From assembly GCF_014647235.1 (NCBI RefSeq), contig NZ_BMOU01000001.1:910262-974261 (forward strand): a stretch of DNA of 64,000 nucleotides, in the 5' to 3' direction. The position numbers and the translations under genes are program-made. Positions 6,908 to 15,833 of the stretch are shown one piece after another. This stretch comes from Haloarcula pellucida (GTDB lineage Archaea > Halobacteriota > Halobacteria > Halobacteriales > Haloarculaceae). Positions within the stretch are counted from its first letter, which is position 1; each line of letters starts with the position of its first letter. The notes below the pieces were generated by a model, which worked only from the letters and a program-made list of their open reading frames with translations, made no database searches and was not told where the DNA came from.

Positions 6908-7980
6908 CCGACTCGAACACGCTACTCGTCACGTCTACGGAGGAAGGTATCGGCAAGACGGCAATCACCCTCGCACTCGCAAAGGCGGCCCAGGAGGCCG
7001 GCAAGGAGGTCGGCTACATGAAGCCGAAAGGCACCCGACTCCAGAGTGCGGTCGGCAAAACCCGGGACGAGGACCCGATGCTGGCCCGAGAACTGCTCGG
7101 GTTAGACGCGGAGGTCCACGAGATGGAGCCAATCGTCTACTCGCCGACGTTCGTACAAGAGGCCATCCGCGGCCGTGAGGACGCAGACGAACTCCGCGGG
7201 CGCGTCGTCGACAACTTCCAGGCCATCTCCGAGGGCAAAGACCTGATGGTCGTCGAAGGGAGCGACCGTCTCGAGACGGGCAGTATCGTCGACCTGACCG
7301 ACGCCGACATCGCCGAAGCGCTCGACGCGCGCGTCCTCCTCGTCTGTGGGTACGCGACCGTCGGCGACGCCGACGAGGTGCTCGCCGCGGCCCGGTCGCT
7401 CGGTGACCGCCTCGCCGGCGTCCTGTTCAACGGCGTCACCGACGCCGCGATGGACGAACTCACCGACGACGTGCTACCCTTCCTCGAAGGCCGCGGCGTC
7501 CCGGTGTTCGGGTCGCTCCCGCGCGTGCAGGAGCTCGCCGGCATCACGGTCGAAGACCTCGCTCGCAGTCTCGGCGCCGACGTACTCACCAACGAGGCGT
7601 CGACGGACGTCCACGTCGAACGGTTCACCGTCGGGGCGATGGGCGGCAACAGCGCCCTCGACCAGTTCCGGCGCACCCGCGACGCGGTGATGGTCACCGG
7701 CGGCGACCGCTCGGAGGTCCAGACGGCGGCGCTCGAAGCCTCGGGCATCAAAGCGCTCCTGCTGACTGGCGGGTTGCGCCCGGCGAGCGCCGTACTCGGC
7801 CGGGCCGAGGACGAGAACGTCCCCATCCTGCTCGTCCAGTCCGACACGCGGACGACTATCGACCGGGTCGAAGACGTGCTTCGGTCGGGCCGAACGCGGG
7901 ACCAGGGTACCGTCGAACGGATGCAGACGCTGCTGGACGACGGCGTCGACGTCACCTCACTGCTCCAGCTAGAGGAGTAA
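6904..7980 (+). CDS. DRTGG-domain P-loop protein, phosphotransacetylase-associated family
   Basis: A 358-residue protein. The N-terminal dethiobiotin-synthase-like P-loop domain has the motif STEEGIGKTAIT, and the C-terminal part is a DRTGG domain (about 220-330), the regulatory module also found in the N-terminal half of bacterial phosphotransacetylase. The catalytic acyltransferase domain of Pta is absent, so it should not make acetyl phosphate. It is coupled to the ADP-forming acetyl-CoA synthetase by an ATGA overlap. A nucleotide-sensing or regulatory role in acetate metabolism is therefore the best inference. Confidence 0.85.
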   Translation: MTDSNTLLVTSTEEGIGKTAITLALAKAAQEAGKEVGYMKPKGTRLQSAVGKTRDEDPMLARELLGLDAEVHEMEPIVYSPTFVQEAIRGREDADELRGRVVDNFQAISEGKDLMVVEGSDRLETGSIVDLTDADIAEALDARVLLVCGYATVGDADEVLAAARSLGDRLAGVLFNGVTDAAMDELTDDVLPFLEGRGVPVFGSLPRVQELAGITVEDLARSLGADVLTNEASTDVHVERFTVGAMGGNSALDQFRRTRDAVMVTGGDRSEVQTAALEASGIKALLLTGGLRPASAVLGRAEDENVPILLVQSDTRTTIDRVEDVLRSGRTRDQGTVERMQTLLDDGVDVTSLLQLEE

Positions 7981-8097
7981 GGTCCCTTTCGCCTGCGGTT
8001 TTAAACGTAGATACTCGAACATCTGGCCGTATTATTTACAAATCTCCAGTGGAAATGCACCTCAGGATTTTTGGATGTCTGACGCCATAGTGAAAGT

Positions 8098-8113
8098 GGA
8101 GCCGAGAGGCTCC
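8098..8113. other. Perfect hairpin in the 195-base gap before bioD
   Basis: GGAGCC-GAGA-GGCTCC forms a 6-bp stem with a four-base loop. A TATA-like TATTATTTA lies upstream near 8030. The gap contains no convincing gene; the hairpin could be part of a transcript end for either flanking operon or of a small RNA. Confidence 0.3.
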
Positions 8114-8175
8114 GTAGTGTCACACGCTCGGGGACCCCCTTTCCCCGATTCGACCCCTTTGTGCGAGCGTCGGCG

Positions 8176-8865
8176 TCAGAACTCTGTTACTGCCGAGAGA
8201 GCCGCCGCCGGGAGGTGCTCGCGGACGCCGCTCACTGCCTCGGACGGTTCCCGGAGGTCGAGCGGCGGTAGCGTCCACACCGGGGCGTCCGTCATCCCTT
8301 CCAACACGTCGGGGTTCGTCCGTTCGGCGACGGTCGCGCCCTCGTACTCGTTGAGGACGACGCCGTGGACCGAGACGCCGTGTGCGCGCAGGGCATCGAC
8401 GGTCAACCCGGTGTGGTTCAGCGTGCCGAGGCCCGACCGAGCGACGACGACCGCCGGCAGGCCGAGGGCGGCGACGAGGTCCAGAACCTCCGCGCCGTCC
8501 GCCAGCGGGACCCGGAGACCACCGATACCCTCGACGACGCCGACCTCGTGGGCGTTGACCGCCGTTCGAACGCCGGACAGGATCTCGTCGTAGGAGAGAT
8601 CGGCCTCGGCCACGTCGGCGGCCACCTCGGGGGCCAGCGCGGGCGCGAGTCGGCGGAGGCAGGTCGACGCCGTCTCGTTCCCACAGGCCTCGGCGACGAA
8701 CGCCGCGTCGTCGTCCGGCGGATAGCCGGTCTGGCAGGGTTTGACTGCGACGGCATCCACGCCGCGGTCACGGAGCAACCCGGTCAGGCCGGCGGTGACG
8801 ACGGTCTTGCCGACGCCGGTACCCGTCCCGACGACGAACAACCCACCCGGACTCGCGTCGGTCAC
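8176..8865 (-). CDS. bioD: Dethiobiotin synthase BioD
   Basis: A 229-residue ATP-dependent enzyme that closes the ureido ring of 7,8-diaminopelargonate with CO2. The P-loop GTGTGVGKT is at the start and VKPCQTGYP carries the substrate-contacting Lys, followed by the EGIGGLRVPL motif. The start is a GTG at 8865 overlapping the bioF stop (CTGTGACC), so the two genes are translationally coupled; the upstream in-frame ATG would run through bioF. Length is typical for BioD. Confidence 0.92.
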   Translation of the reverse strand: MTDASPGGLFVVGTGTGVGKTVVTAGLTGLLRDRGVDAVAVKPCQTGYPPDDDAAFVAEACGNETASTCLRRLAPALAPEVAADVAEADLSYDEILSGVRTAVNAHEVGVVEGIGGLRVPLADGAEVLDLVAALGLPAVVVARSGLGTLNHTGLTVDALRAHGVSVHGVVLNEYEGATVAERTNPDVLEGMTDAPVWTLPPLDLREPSEAVSGVREHLPAAALSAVTEF

Positions 8866-10061
8866 AGCACACCGACCTCCTTCCCGGCCGCCTCGAAGGC
8901 GTCGAGACACTGCGTCAGATCGGCGTCGGTGTGGGTGGCCATCGGAGCGACGCGGATTCGGGACGTTCCCTCCGGAACCGTCGGCGGGCGGATGGCCGGG
9001 GCGACGACGCCGTGGTCGCGGAGTCGCTCGTCGAGTTCGAGGGCGTCTACCCGGTCGCCGACCAGCACCGGGAGGATGTGCGTCTCGCCCAGCACTTCGT
9101 AGCCCATCGCTTCAAGCCCCTCTCTGAGGGTCTCGACGGTCTCCCAGAGGCGGTCTGTCTGGTCTGTCTCCCGAGCGATTCGAAGCGCCTCGCGGGCCGC
9201 ACCGGCCGCGGGCGGCGCAAGTCCCGTCGAGAAGACGAACGACCGCGCTGCGTTCAGGAGGTACTCGACCAGTTCCTCGTCGCCGGCGACGTACCCGCCC
9301 TGACTCGCCAGCGCCTTCGAGAGCGTCCCGAGTTGAATATCGACGCGGTCGCTGAGTCCCTCGCGCTGGACGACGCCGCCGCCGTTCCCGAACAGGCCGG
9401 TGGCGTGGGCCTCGTCGACCATCAGCCACGCGCCGTACTCCTCGGCGGCGTCACAGAGCGCCGCGAGCGGCGCGACGTCGCCGTCCATCGAGAAGACGGA
9501 GTCGGTGACGACCAACCACTGCTCGCCGTCGCCGGCCGTCGACGCTCGCTCGGCCATCTTCGCCCGCAGGTCGTCGGCCTCACAGTGGTCGTACACCACT
9601 GTCTCTGCCGCGCCGACCCGACAACCGTCGATGATGGAGGCGTGGTTCAGTTCGTCCGAGAAGACGGCGTCCGGCGCGAGGGCGTCGATGGTACCGACGT
9701 TGGCGGCGTACCCGGAGGAGAAGACGAGCGCTCGCTCGGTCCCCTTGCAGTCCGCGAGGTCGCGTTCGAGCGCGCGGTGGAGACGCGTATCGCCCGTGAC
9801 GAGGCGAGACGCCCCCGCACCTGTCCCGACGGTTCGCGCCCCCTGTTCGGCCGCGCGCTGGACGCGCCCGTCGTCGGCCAGTCCGAGGTAGTTGTTCGCC
9901 GCGAAGACGACCATCTCCTCGCCGAAGTCGGCCGCACCACTTTTCGGGTCGTCGGCAAAGCGCGTGCGTCGCGCGACTCGCTCGGTCACGTCGAGGTGGC
10001 GGCGTAAGTCCTGCCGTTCACGCTCGCGGAGGCGGTCGCCGAGGTCGAACCCATGCGTCAT
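8862..10061 (-). CDS. bioF: 8-amino-7-oxononanoate (KAPA) synthase BioF
   Basis: A 399-residue PLP-dependent alpha-oxoamine synthase that condenses a pimeloyl thioester with alanine. The conserved features are NNYLGLADD near residue 55, the GTGAGASR segment, the D-E-A-H motif (VDEAHATGLFG) and the PLP-lysine motif LSKALASQGG. It is the first gene of a bioF-bioD operon and shares a divergent promoter region with the aminotransferase at 10199. No bioC, bioH or bioW was seen in the window, so the source of the pimeloyl group is not encoded locally. Confidence 0.92.
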   Translation of the reverse strand: MTHGFDLGDRLRERERQDLRRHLDVTERVARRTRFADDPKSGAADFGEEMVVFAANNYLGLADDGRVQRAAEQGARTVGTGAGASRLVTGDTRLHRALERDLADCKGTERALVFSSGYAANVGTIDALAPDAVFSDELNHASIIDGCRVGAAETVVYDHCEADDLRAKMAERASTAGDGEQWLVVTDSVFSMDGDVAPLAALCDAAEEYGAWLMVDEAHATGLFGNGGGVVQREGLSDRVDIQLGTLSKALASQGGYVAGDEELVEYLLNAARSFVFSTGLAPPAAGAAREALRIARETDQTDRLWETVETLREGLEAMGYEVLGETHILPVLVGDRVDALELDERLRDHGVVAPAIRPPTVPEGTSRIRVAPMATHTDADLTQCLDAFEAAGKEVGVL

Positions 10062-10198
10062 CGTTCGTGGTGTCGAGCCAGCGCCCCTTAGCGATTGGTG
10101 ATGGGCAGAGCGGTCGATAGTGACGGACGCGGGACCCTGACAGCCCCCAAACCAGTCACCTCACTTACTTTTACTACGCTCCCGTGTGAAATGACAGC
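10062..10198. promoter_or_regulatory. Divergent promoter region, bioF / aminotransferase
   Basis: A 137-base region between opposite start codons. A TTACTTTTACTA element at about 10163-10175 is placed 25-35 bases before the aminotransferase ATG at 10199, fitting a leaderless transcript. No convincing biotin-repressor-type inverted repeat was seen. Confidence 0.4.
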
Positions 10199-11515
10199 AT
10201 GGACCGGGACAGCGCCGAACCGAGCGTCGACCAGTTCCCCGGCACGCGCGCCCGAGAACGCGTCGACCACCACCACGAAGTGGCCGCGCCGGCCACGCAC
10301 GTCTACGACTTCGTCTGGGACGCGACCGCCGACGCCCGGGGGCCGTACTGCCGGGACGTCGACGGGAACGTCCTGTTGGACTTTACGTCCCACGTCGCCA
10401 GCGCACCGCTGGGCTACAACAACCCCTCCCTGCTCGACCGTCTCGACGAGTTCGACCTCGTCGACCCGCTGAAGTTCGCCGGCCAGGACTTCTACGCGAG
10501 TACGGGGGACCTCCCCGGCCCGACCGAACTGATGCACCGCCTCGTCGACGTCGCTCCCGACGGTCTGGACACCGTCTTCCTCTCGAACTCCGGGGCCGAG
10601 GCCGTCGAGAACGCCATCAAAATCTGTTACGACCACCGCGACGGCGCGAAGTACGGCCTCACCTTCGAGGGCGCGTTCCACGGCCGGACGCTGGGAGCGC
10701 TCTCGCTCAACCGCTCGAAGGCCGTCCACCGACGGGACTTTCCCGAGGTGACCGGAGTCACCTCGCTCCCGTACTGCGACGACCGGACCTGCGACCCGGC
10801 GTCCTGTCGCTGTGGCTACTTTCCGGCGGGCGACACCTCGCAACTGCGGCGCAAACTCGGGGACGGCGGGAACGTCGACCCCGACGAGGTGGCCTACGTC
10901 ATCCTCGAACCGGTGCAGGGAGAGGGCGGCTATCGGATTCCGAGCGAGGCGTTCATGGACGACGTGGCGGCGGTCTGTGCGGAGTACGACATCCCACTCG
11001 TCGCCGACGAGATTCAGTCCGGCGTCGGCCGAACCGGTGAGTGGTGGGGTGCCGACCACTACGCCATCGACCCGGACGTCCTCGCCGTCGGGAAGGGACT
11101 CCGGGTGGGTGCCACGGTGGGCCGAGACGAGGTGTTCCCCGACGAGGAGGGCCGCCTCTCCTCGACGTGGGGATCGGGCGACTTGCTCTCCTCGCTGGTC
11201 GGGGCGCTCACGCTCGACGTCATCAAGGAGCGAGGACTGCTCGACCACGCCGCCGAACGAGGTGACCAGTTGAACCGACGGCTCTCCGAGGCCTCCGTCG
11301 AGGGCGCGATAGACGTCAGAAACCTCGGGCTGTTGGTCGCCGTCGAGTTCGAGACCCGAGAGCGGCGGGACGAGATGGTCGAGGCGTGTCTGCAGGAAGG
11401 ATTGCTGACGCTCGCCTGCGGACACCGGACGCTCAGACTACTGCCGCCGCTGGACGTTCGGGAACGCGAGATTACGCAGGCCGTCGACGCGTTCCGCCGG
11501 GCCGCGAGTCGCTGA
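10199..11515 (+). CDS. Class III aminotransferase in the biotin locus
   Basis: A 438-residue PLP-dependent omega-type aminotransferase. The family motifs are present: SGAEAVENAIK, the FHGRTLGALSL segment, DEIQSGVGRTG and the PLP lysine K299 in AVGKGLRVGA. A four-cysteine segment (C193, C198, C203, C205) sits in the substrate domain and could bind a metal. By sequence it looks more like lysine/ornithine/4-aminobutyrate aminotransferases than like E. coli BioA. Its place between bioF-bioD and bioU-bioB suggests a part in biotin synthesis, such as the KAPA to DAPA step with lysine as donor, but general amino-acid use is equally possible. It converges on bioU. Confidence 0.85.
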   Translation: MDRDSAEPSVDQFPGTRARERVDHHHEVAAPATHVYDFVWDATADARGPYCRDVDGNVLLDFTSHVASAPLGYNNPSLLDRLDEFDLVDPLKFAGQDFYASTGDLPGPTELMHRLVDVAPDGLDTVFLSNSGAEAVENAIKICYDHRDGAKYGLTFEGAFHGRTLGALSLNRSKAVHRRDFPEVTGVTSLPYCDDRTCDPASCRCGYFPAGDTSQLRRKLGDGGNVDPDEVAYVILEPVQGEGGYRIPSEAFMDDVAAVCAEYDIPLVADEIQSGVGRTGEWWGADHYAIDPDVLAVGKGLRVGATVGRDEVFPDEEGRLSSTWGSGDLLSSLVGALTLDVIKERGLLDHAAERGDQLNRRLSEASVEGAIDVRNLGLLVAVEFETRERRDEMVEACLQEGLLTLACGHRTLRLLPPLDVREREITQAVDAFRRAASR

Positions 11516-11541
11516 GCGCGTCTGAATCGGCGCCTCGCGGC

Positions 11542-12657
11542 TCAGAACCCGGGCATCAGGTCCGCGGGGCCGAAGACGCCGTAGTGGCCCGCGCGGTTGT
11601 TCCGGACGCCGGCTTTCAGGTAGCCCAGCGCCGGGCCGTTGACGTTCGCTTCCATGCTCGTCACGTCGTCTAGCTGGAAGGTGTTGGTGCCCGTCTCGCC
11701 GTCGAAGGTCGTCCCCGTCACCGAGACTGTCGTCGTGGTCGGCTTCTCGTCCGAGCGGACGTCCAGCACGCCGCCGACGTGGACGTCCTCGGCGTCACAG
11801 ATGCCCGCTCGTTCGAGGAGGACGTCGTCGGCGTGTTCCATGTCGTGGAACTCCAGCACGCCGTCGTGGTCGTCGATGAGTTCCTCTATCTCCGCTTCGC
11901 TCATCTCGCGGGCCGTCTCGATGTCGTAGCCGTCGAGGTGGGCGATGTCCTCGCGGACGGTGCCGCGGTTGTCCTCGTAGCCGCTTTTCAAGCCGACGCC
12001 CCACCATATCTCGACTTCCTCGACCTCGACGAACGATTGGGCGGCGAGCGCCGCCGCCCCGGTCAGGAACCCGGGCGTCGCGCCGGCGCCACAGACGAAG
12101 GTGATGCCCGACTCCGTCAGTTGCTCCTCGCGGTCGTCGAGCATCCCGATGACCCGCGAGCGCTTGAGCACGTCGACGAGGACGCCCTCGTAGTCGGCCT
12201 CGGCGAAGCGCTCTGCGACCCGCGGGATGAAGTCGTGTTCGAGGTTCGGGAGCGCGATGAGGACGGCGTCGATGGCGTCGCTCTCGGCGATGACGTCGTC
12301 GATGGGCGTCTCCGTCGGTCGGCCCTGTTCGCTGGCGACGACGCCGGCTTGGTCGCCGTGTTGCTTGACGCCCTCTGTCGCGGCTGCCGCGCCACCGTCG
12401 GTCGCTACGTCGTCTCGCGGCTCGCTGTCTCGCGGCTCGTCGCCGCTCGACTGTTCCGGGCCGCCTTGCGGTCCGCTTGCGATGTTGCCCTCCGTCGCCT
12501 CCAACAGCTCGTCGACGTCCAGACCGCCGTGGTTGACGGCGACGCCGTTGCGGTCACACGCCGCGACGGCGGTCAGACCGTCCTTGTGCTGGGAGACTTC
12601 GAGTGTTCGTCGGCCGATACCGCCCGTACCTAGTACTGCGAATCGTACGTCGTCCAT
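11542..12657 (-). CDS. bioU: Probable BioU, single-turnover 7,8-diaminopelargonate synthase
   Basis: A 371-residue NAD(P)-binding protein (VLGTGGIGRRT at residues 8-18) of the saccharopine-reductase-like group. It resembles BioU, the suicide enzyme known from cyanobacteria and reported from Haloferax, which donates the amino group of its own lysine to KAPA in place of BioA. The candidate lysine is K165 in VDVLKRSRV, followed by a CGAGATPGFL segment. Residues about 55-115 are an acidic, low-complexity insertion between the Rossmann strands. It lies two bases after bioB on the same strand, so they form an operon. An unrelated saccharopine-dehydrogenase-like oxidoreductase is the alternative. 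Confidence 0.7.
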   Translation of the reverse strand: MDDVRFAVLGTGGIGRRTLEVSQHKDGLTAVAACDRNGVAVNHGGLDVDELLEATEGNIASGPQGGPEQSSGDEPRDSEPRDDVATDGGAAAATEGVKQHGDQAGVVASEQGRPTETPIDDVIAESDAIDAVLIALPNLEHDFIPRVAERFAEADYEGVLVDVLKRSRVIGMLDDREEQLTESGITFVCGAGATPGFLTGAAALAAQSFVEVEEVEIWWGVGLKSGYEDNRGTVREDIAHLDGYDIETAREMSEAEIEELIDDHDGVLEFHDMEHADDVLLERAGICDAEDVHVGGVLDVRSDEKPTTTTVSVTGTTFDGETGTNTFQLDDVTSMEANVNGPALGYLKAGVRNNRAGHYGVFGPADLMPGF

Positions 12658-12659
12658 AG

Positions 12660-13775
12660 TCAGTCGTCTGATTGAAGTTCCGATTTGCTCTGTGCGGTGC
12701 CTGCCGCCGTCTCGGGGTCGGTACCGTCGTCGGCGCGCGTCTTGACCTCGTCGGGGTCGAAAGCGTTGGCCTCGGTGTTGGGTTCGAGGCCCGCCGCTTC
12801 CATGATTTCGAGGTCGTCGGCCGCCGACTGGCCCTCCGTGGTGAGGTAGTCGCCGGTGAGGATGCCGTCCGCGCCGGCCTCCAACGCGGCCACCTGTCCG
12901 TCCGTGTCGAGGTTCACCTCGCGCCCGCCGGTCAGGCGCACGCGAGCCTCTGGGTGGAGCAGGCGGTACACCGCGATGGTCTTGACGACCTCCTCCGTCG
13001 TGATGTCGGGGAGGCCGCGCTCGGCCATCGGCGTCCCCTCGACCGGATTCAAGATGTTGACCGGGAGCGAGGAGATGCCGATGTCTTGCAGGGCCATCGC
13101 CGCGTCGACGCGGTCGGTGGGCGTCTCGCCCATGCCGAGGATGACGCCGGCACAGAGGTCCATGCCGGCCTCCTTCGCTACTTCCAGCGTCTCGACGCGG
13201 TCCTCGAAGGAGTGCGTCTGGACGATTTCCGGGAAGTACCGGGGCGACGTCTCGATGTTGTGGTTGTAGTGGTTCAGCCCCTCCTCTGCGAGGATAGCCG
13301 CCTCCTCGTCCGTGAGGATACCGAGGCTGGCGTCCACTTCCACGTCCGTCTCGTCACGGACCAGACGGATGGCCTCCAGTACTTCCTCCCACTCGTCGGG
13401 CCGCTGTTCCTTCGAGACGCCCTTCTCCGCGACGACGATACCAAAGCGCTGGGCGCCGTCTCGCTCGGCGCGTTTCGCGGCCTCCAGAATCTTCTCCGGA
13501 CCGAGGAAGCCGTAGTTGTCGATGCCGGTGTCGAAGTGCACTGACTGGGCACAGAACCCACAGTCCTCCGCGCAGTTACCGGCCTTGGCGTTCACGATGG
13601 AACACGCGTCGACGGTACCGTCCCCGAGTTGCGTACGGACGTAGTCGGCCCCCGCCGCGAGGGCGTCGACTGGCTGTGCGATGAGCGCCAGACCGTCCCG
13701 GCGGTCTAAGCGCTCGCCGTCCAGCACGCGTGTGACGGCGTCGTCTACCGTGCGGTTGCCCGTCTCGTAAACCAC
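12660..13775 (-). CDS. bioB: Biotin synthase BioB (radical SAM)
   Basis: A 371-residue radical-SAM enzyme that inserts sulfur into dethiobiotin. The [4Fe-4S] cysteines are C68, C72 and C75 (NCAEDCGFC), followed by QSVH and then the HNIETSPRYFP segment and NILNPVEGTP typical of BioB. The C-terminal 40 residues are an acidic Asp/Thr-rich tail not needed for the core. It is the first gene of the bioB-bioU pair. Upstream, TTTTATTC is a likely TATA box about 30 bases before the ATG. Confidence 0.93.
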   Translation of the reverse strand: MVYETGNRTVDDAVTRVLDGERLDRRDGLALIAQPVDALAAGADYVRTQLGDGTVDACSIVNAKAGNCAEDCGFCAQSVHFDTGIDNYGFLGPEKILEAAKRAERDGAQRFGIVVAEKGVSKEQRPDEWEEVLEAIRLVRDETDVEVDASLGILTDEEAAILAEEGLNHYNHNIETSPRYFPEIVQTHSFEDRVETLEVAKEAGMDLCAGVILGMGETPTDRVDAAMALQDIGISSLPVNILNPVEGTPMAERGLPDITTEEVVKTIAVYRLLHPEARVRLTGGREVNLDTDGQVAALEAGADGILTGDYLTTEGQSAADDLEIMEAAGLEPNTEANAFDPDEVKTRADDGTDPETAAGTAQSKSELQSDD

Positions 13776-13844
13776 ACGACCAACGACAGTTGACGAGTGA
13801 ATAAAACTTCGGGTGAGTGGTAGGTCACGTCGTCCGGTCCTCGA

Positions 13845-14678
13845 CTACTTTCGGTGAACCTCGGTGTGAGAAGGGCCACTACGGACCACGTGTCCGTACT
13901 TCAGAAGCGCGACGAAGACGACGCCGCCGATGGTGTTTCCGACCGTCGAGAACACGAGGAATCTACCGTAGTCGAGGACGGTCATCTCCGGGGCCACGAT
14001 GACGCCGGCGACGACTTCGACAGACCCGGCGATACAGTGTGGCAGGTGCGCAAAGCCAATAGACGCTGCGATGAGCCAGACGATCAGCATCCGCGAGACG
14101 GTACTGTCCGCCGCGGCGACGAGCCACGAGAGCAGCCCCATCAGCCATCCGGCCATGATGCCCGCGCCGACCAGCACTGCCGGTGACTGCTCGGTGTACG
14201 TCTTCGCCAGTTCGACGAACGTTGCCGGTTCGACGACGCCCACCGCCGGCCCGATAGCCACGGCGAACCACGCGAAGAGGACGGCCCCGACGATGTTGCT
14301 AGCGTAGACGGTTCCCCACAGACGTCCGAGTCGAGCGACGCCGGCCTGATCGTCAAGCACCGGGAGCACCGCGAGCGTCGTGTGTTCGGTGAACAGTTCC
14401 GACCGGCCGAGGACGACCAGAATGAATCCGACGCCGTACGCCAGCCCCAACAGGAGTTCTTTCGGGAGGTCCCCGGTCCCCGAGACTCCGGCCGAGGTCA
14501 GGACGACGGCCATCAACAGCGGTCCGAATCCGATGTCGAGGCCGGCCGACAGCGCCGACAGCGAGAGTCCCGTGACCGGGCGCCGAAGCTCACTCAGCCC
14601 CCGCTCTATCTGGATGTCGAGGATGTCCTCGCTCGGTATCTGCTCTTCGTCAGCAGTGTCGGTACCCGTCCCGGACAT
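13845..14678 (-). CDS. Formate/nitrite transporter (FNT) family membrane protein
   Basis: A 277-residue protein with about six membrane segments after a 30-residue acidic N-terminus. The FNT pattern is visible: G-x-D-I-G-F near the first helix, GRSELFTEHT in the centre (the conserved E-L-F-T loop), and HCIAGSVEV in the second half-repeat with its His at the pore. FNT proteins carry monovalent anions such as formate, nitrite or hydrosulfide; the substrate here cannot be deduced. No formate or nitrite enzyme lies next to it. Confidence 0.88.
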   Translation of the reverse strand: MSGTGTDTADEEQIPSEDILDIQIERGLSELRRPVTGLSLSALSAGLDIGFGPLLMAVVLTSAGVSGTGDLPKELLLGLAYGVGFILVVLGRSELFTEHTTLAVLPVLDDQAGVARLGRLWGTVYASNIVGAVLFAWFAVAIGPAVGVVEPATFVELAKTYTEQSPAVLVGAGIMAGWLMGLLSWLVAAADSTVSRMLIVWLIAASIGFAHLPHCIAGSVEVVAGVIVAPEMTVLDYGRFLVFSTVGNTIGGVVFVALLKYGHVVRSGPSHTEVHRK

Positions 14679-14840
14679 ATAGCCTGTCGTTCACGGGATC
14701 GCCGTATGATTGTTCACCCGCTAACCGCACATAATCGAGAATTATCCGGCGGTAGCTTCGGATACTCCGTGCCACGGGTTCCTGTCAAAGAGCGCGAATC
14801 CTGCCGCGGACGGTGTCAGCGGTCGGTGTGTGGACGTCCG

Positions 14841-15650
14841 TCAGTACAGGTCGTCCAGTTCCTCGCTCGTACTCGCGTGTTCGTCTCCGGGGAACTCACC
14901 GGACTCCACGGCGTCGACGTAGTCGCTGATAGCCCCGTGCATCTCACTTCGGACGTCGCCGAACTGCTCGGCGAAGGGCGGACTCGACGCTGCCAGTCCC
15001 ACGACGTCGGTGAAGACGAGCACCTGCCCGTCACAATCGCCGCCGGCGCCGATACCGATGGTGGGGATGTCGATGGCCTCGGTGACCTGCGCGGCGAGGT
15101 TCGCCGGCACGTGTTCGACGACGAGGGCGAAGGCACCGGCGTCCTCGTGGGCCCGCGCGAGTTCGAGAATCTGTTCGGCCTCCTCGCGGTCGTTGGCTTG
15201 CTGGGTGTAGCCCGTCTGGTTGACGCTCTGTGGCGTCAGGCCGAGGTGGGCCATGACCGGGATGCCGAGGTCCGAGAGCCGTTCCGTCAACGAGAGGGTG
15301 TGCGGGCCGGATTCGAGTTTGACGGCGTTCGCGCCGGCTTCCTTGAGCATCCGGCCGCAGTTCCGCACGCTCTCGCCCTCGTCCGCGCCGAAAGAGAGGA
15401 ACGGCATGTCCGCGACGACCAGCGTCTCGTCCGTCCCGCGGGCGACGGCAGCGACGCGAGAGGCCATCTCGTCTACGGTGACCGGGAGCGTATCGTCGTA
15501 GCCGAGGACGGCGTTGCCCATGCTGTCACCGACGAGGATGACGTCGACGCCCGCGCCCTCGGCGATACCGGCCGTCACGGCGTCGTAGGCCGTCAGCATC
15601 GTTATCTGTTCGTCCCCTGCCATCGCCTGCAGGTCCCGGACGGTAGTCAT
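14841..15650 (-). CDS. panB: 3-methyl-2-oxobutanoate hydroxymethyltransferase PanB
   Basis: A 269-residue TIM-barrel enzyme that adds a hydroxymethyl group to alpha-ketoisovalerate, the first step towards pantoate and CoA. It starts MTTVRDLQAM and shows MLTAYDA, the metal-binding VGDSMGN motif, KLESG, VMAHLGLTPQS and IGIGAGGDCDGQ, all hallmarks of PanB. I chose the ATG at 15650; upstream codons in frame are not conserved-looking. It is a single gene, 183 bases from the next one. Confidence 0.93.
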   Translation of the reverse strand: MTTVRDLQAMAGDEQITMLTAYDAVTAGIAEGAGVDVILVGDSMGNAVLGYDDTLPVTVDEMASRVAAVARGTDETLVVADMPFLSFGADEGESVRNCGRMLKEAGANAVKLESGPHTLSLTERLSDLGIPVMAHLGLTPQSVNQTGYTQQANDREEAEQILELARAHEDAGAFALVVEHVPANLAAQVTEAIDIPTIGIGAGGDCDGQVLVFTDVVGLAASSPPFAEQFGDVRSEMHGAISDYVDAVESGEFPGDEHASTSEELDDLY

Positions 15651-15833
15651 ATCCGTGGCCGGGCGCGCCGTGCTATTACGTGTTCGGGTCCCGGTTACAG
15701 CGGACGAGCCACCATCTCGCTCCACGACTCGACTCCCCAGCGGTCGTCGAAGACCGTCGCTCGCTCGGGTCGGGGTCGACGGCCTGCTTAGACACCTACC
15801 GGTCCGCGGCGTCACTCGGCTCGTAGGACCGTA

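Noticed and set aside
10088-11425. 445-codon open frame opposite the class III aminotransferase
   Set aside because: It is antisense to a gene with clear PLP motifs and shows no domain of its own.
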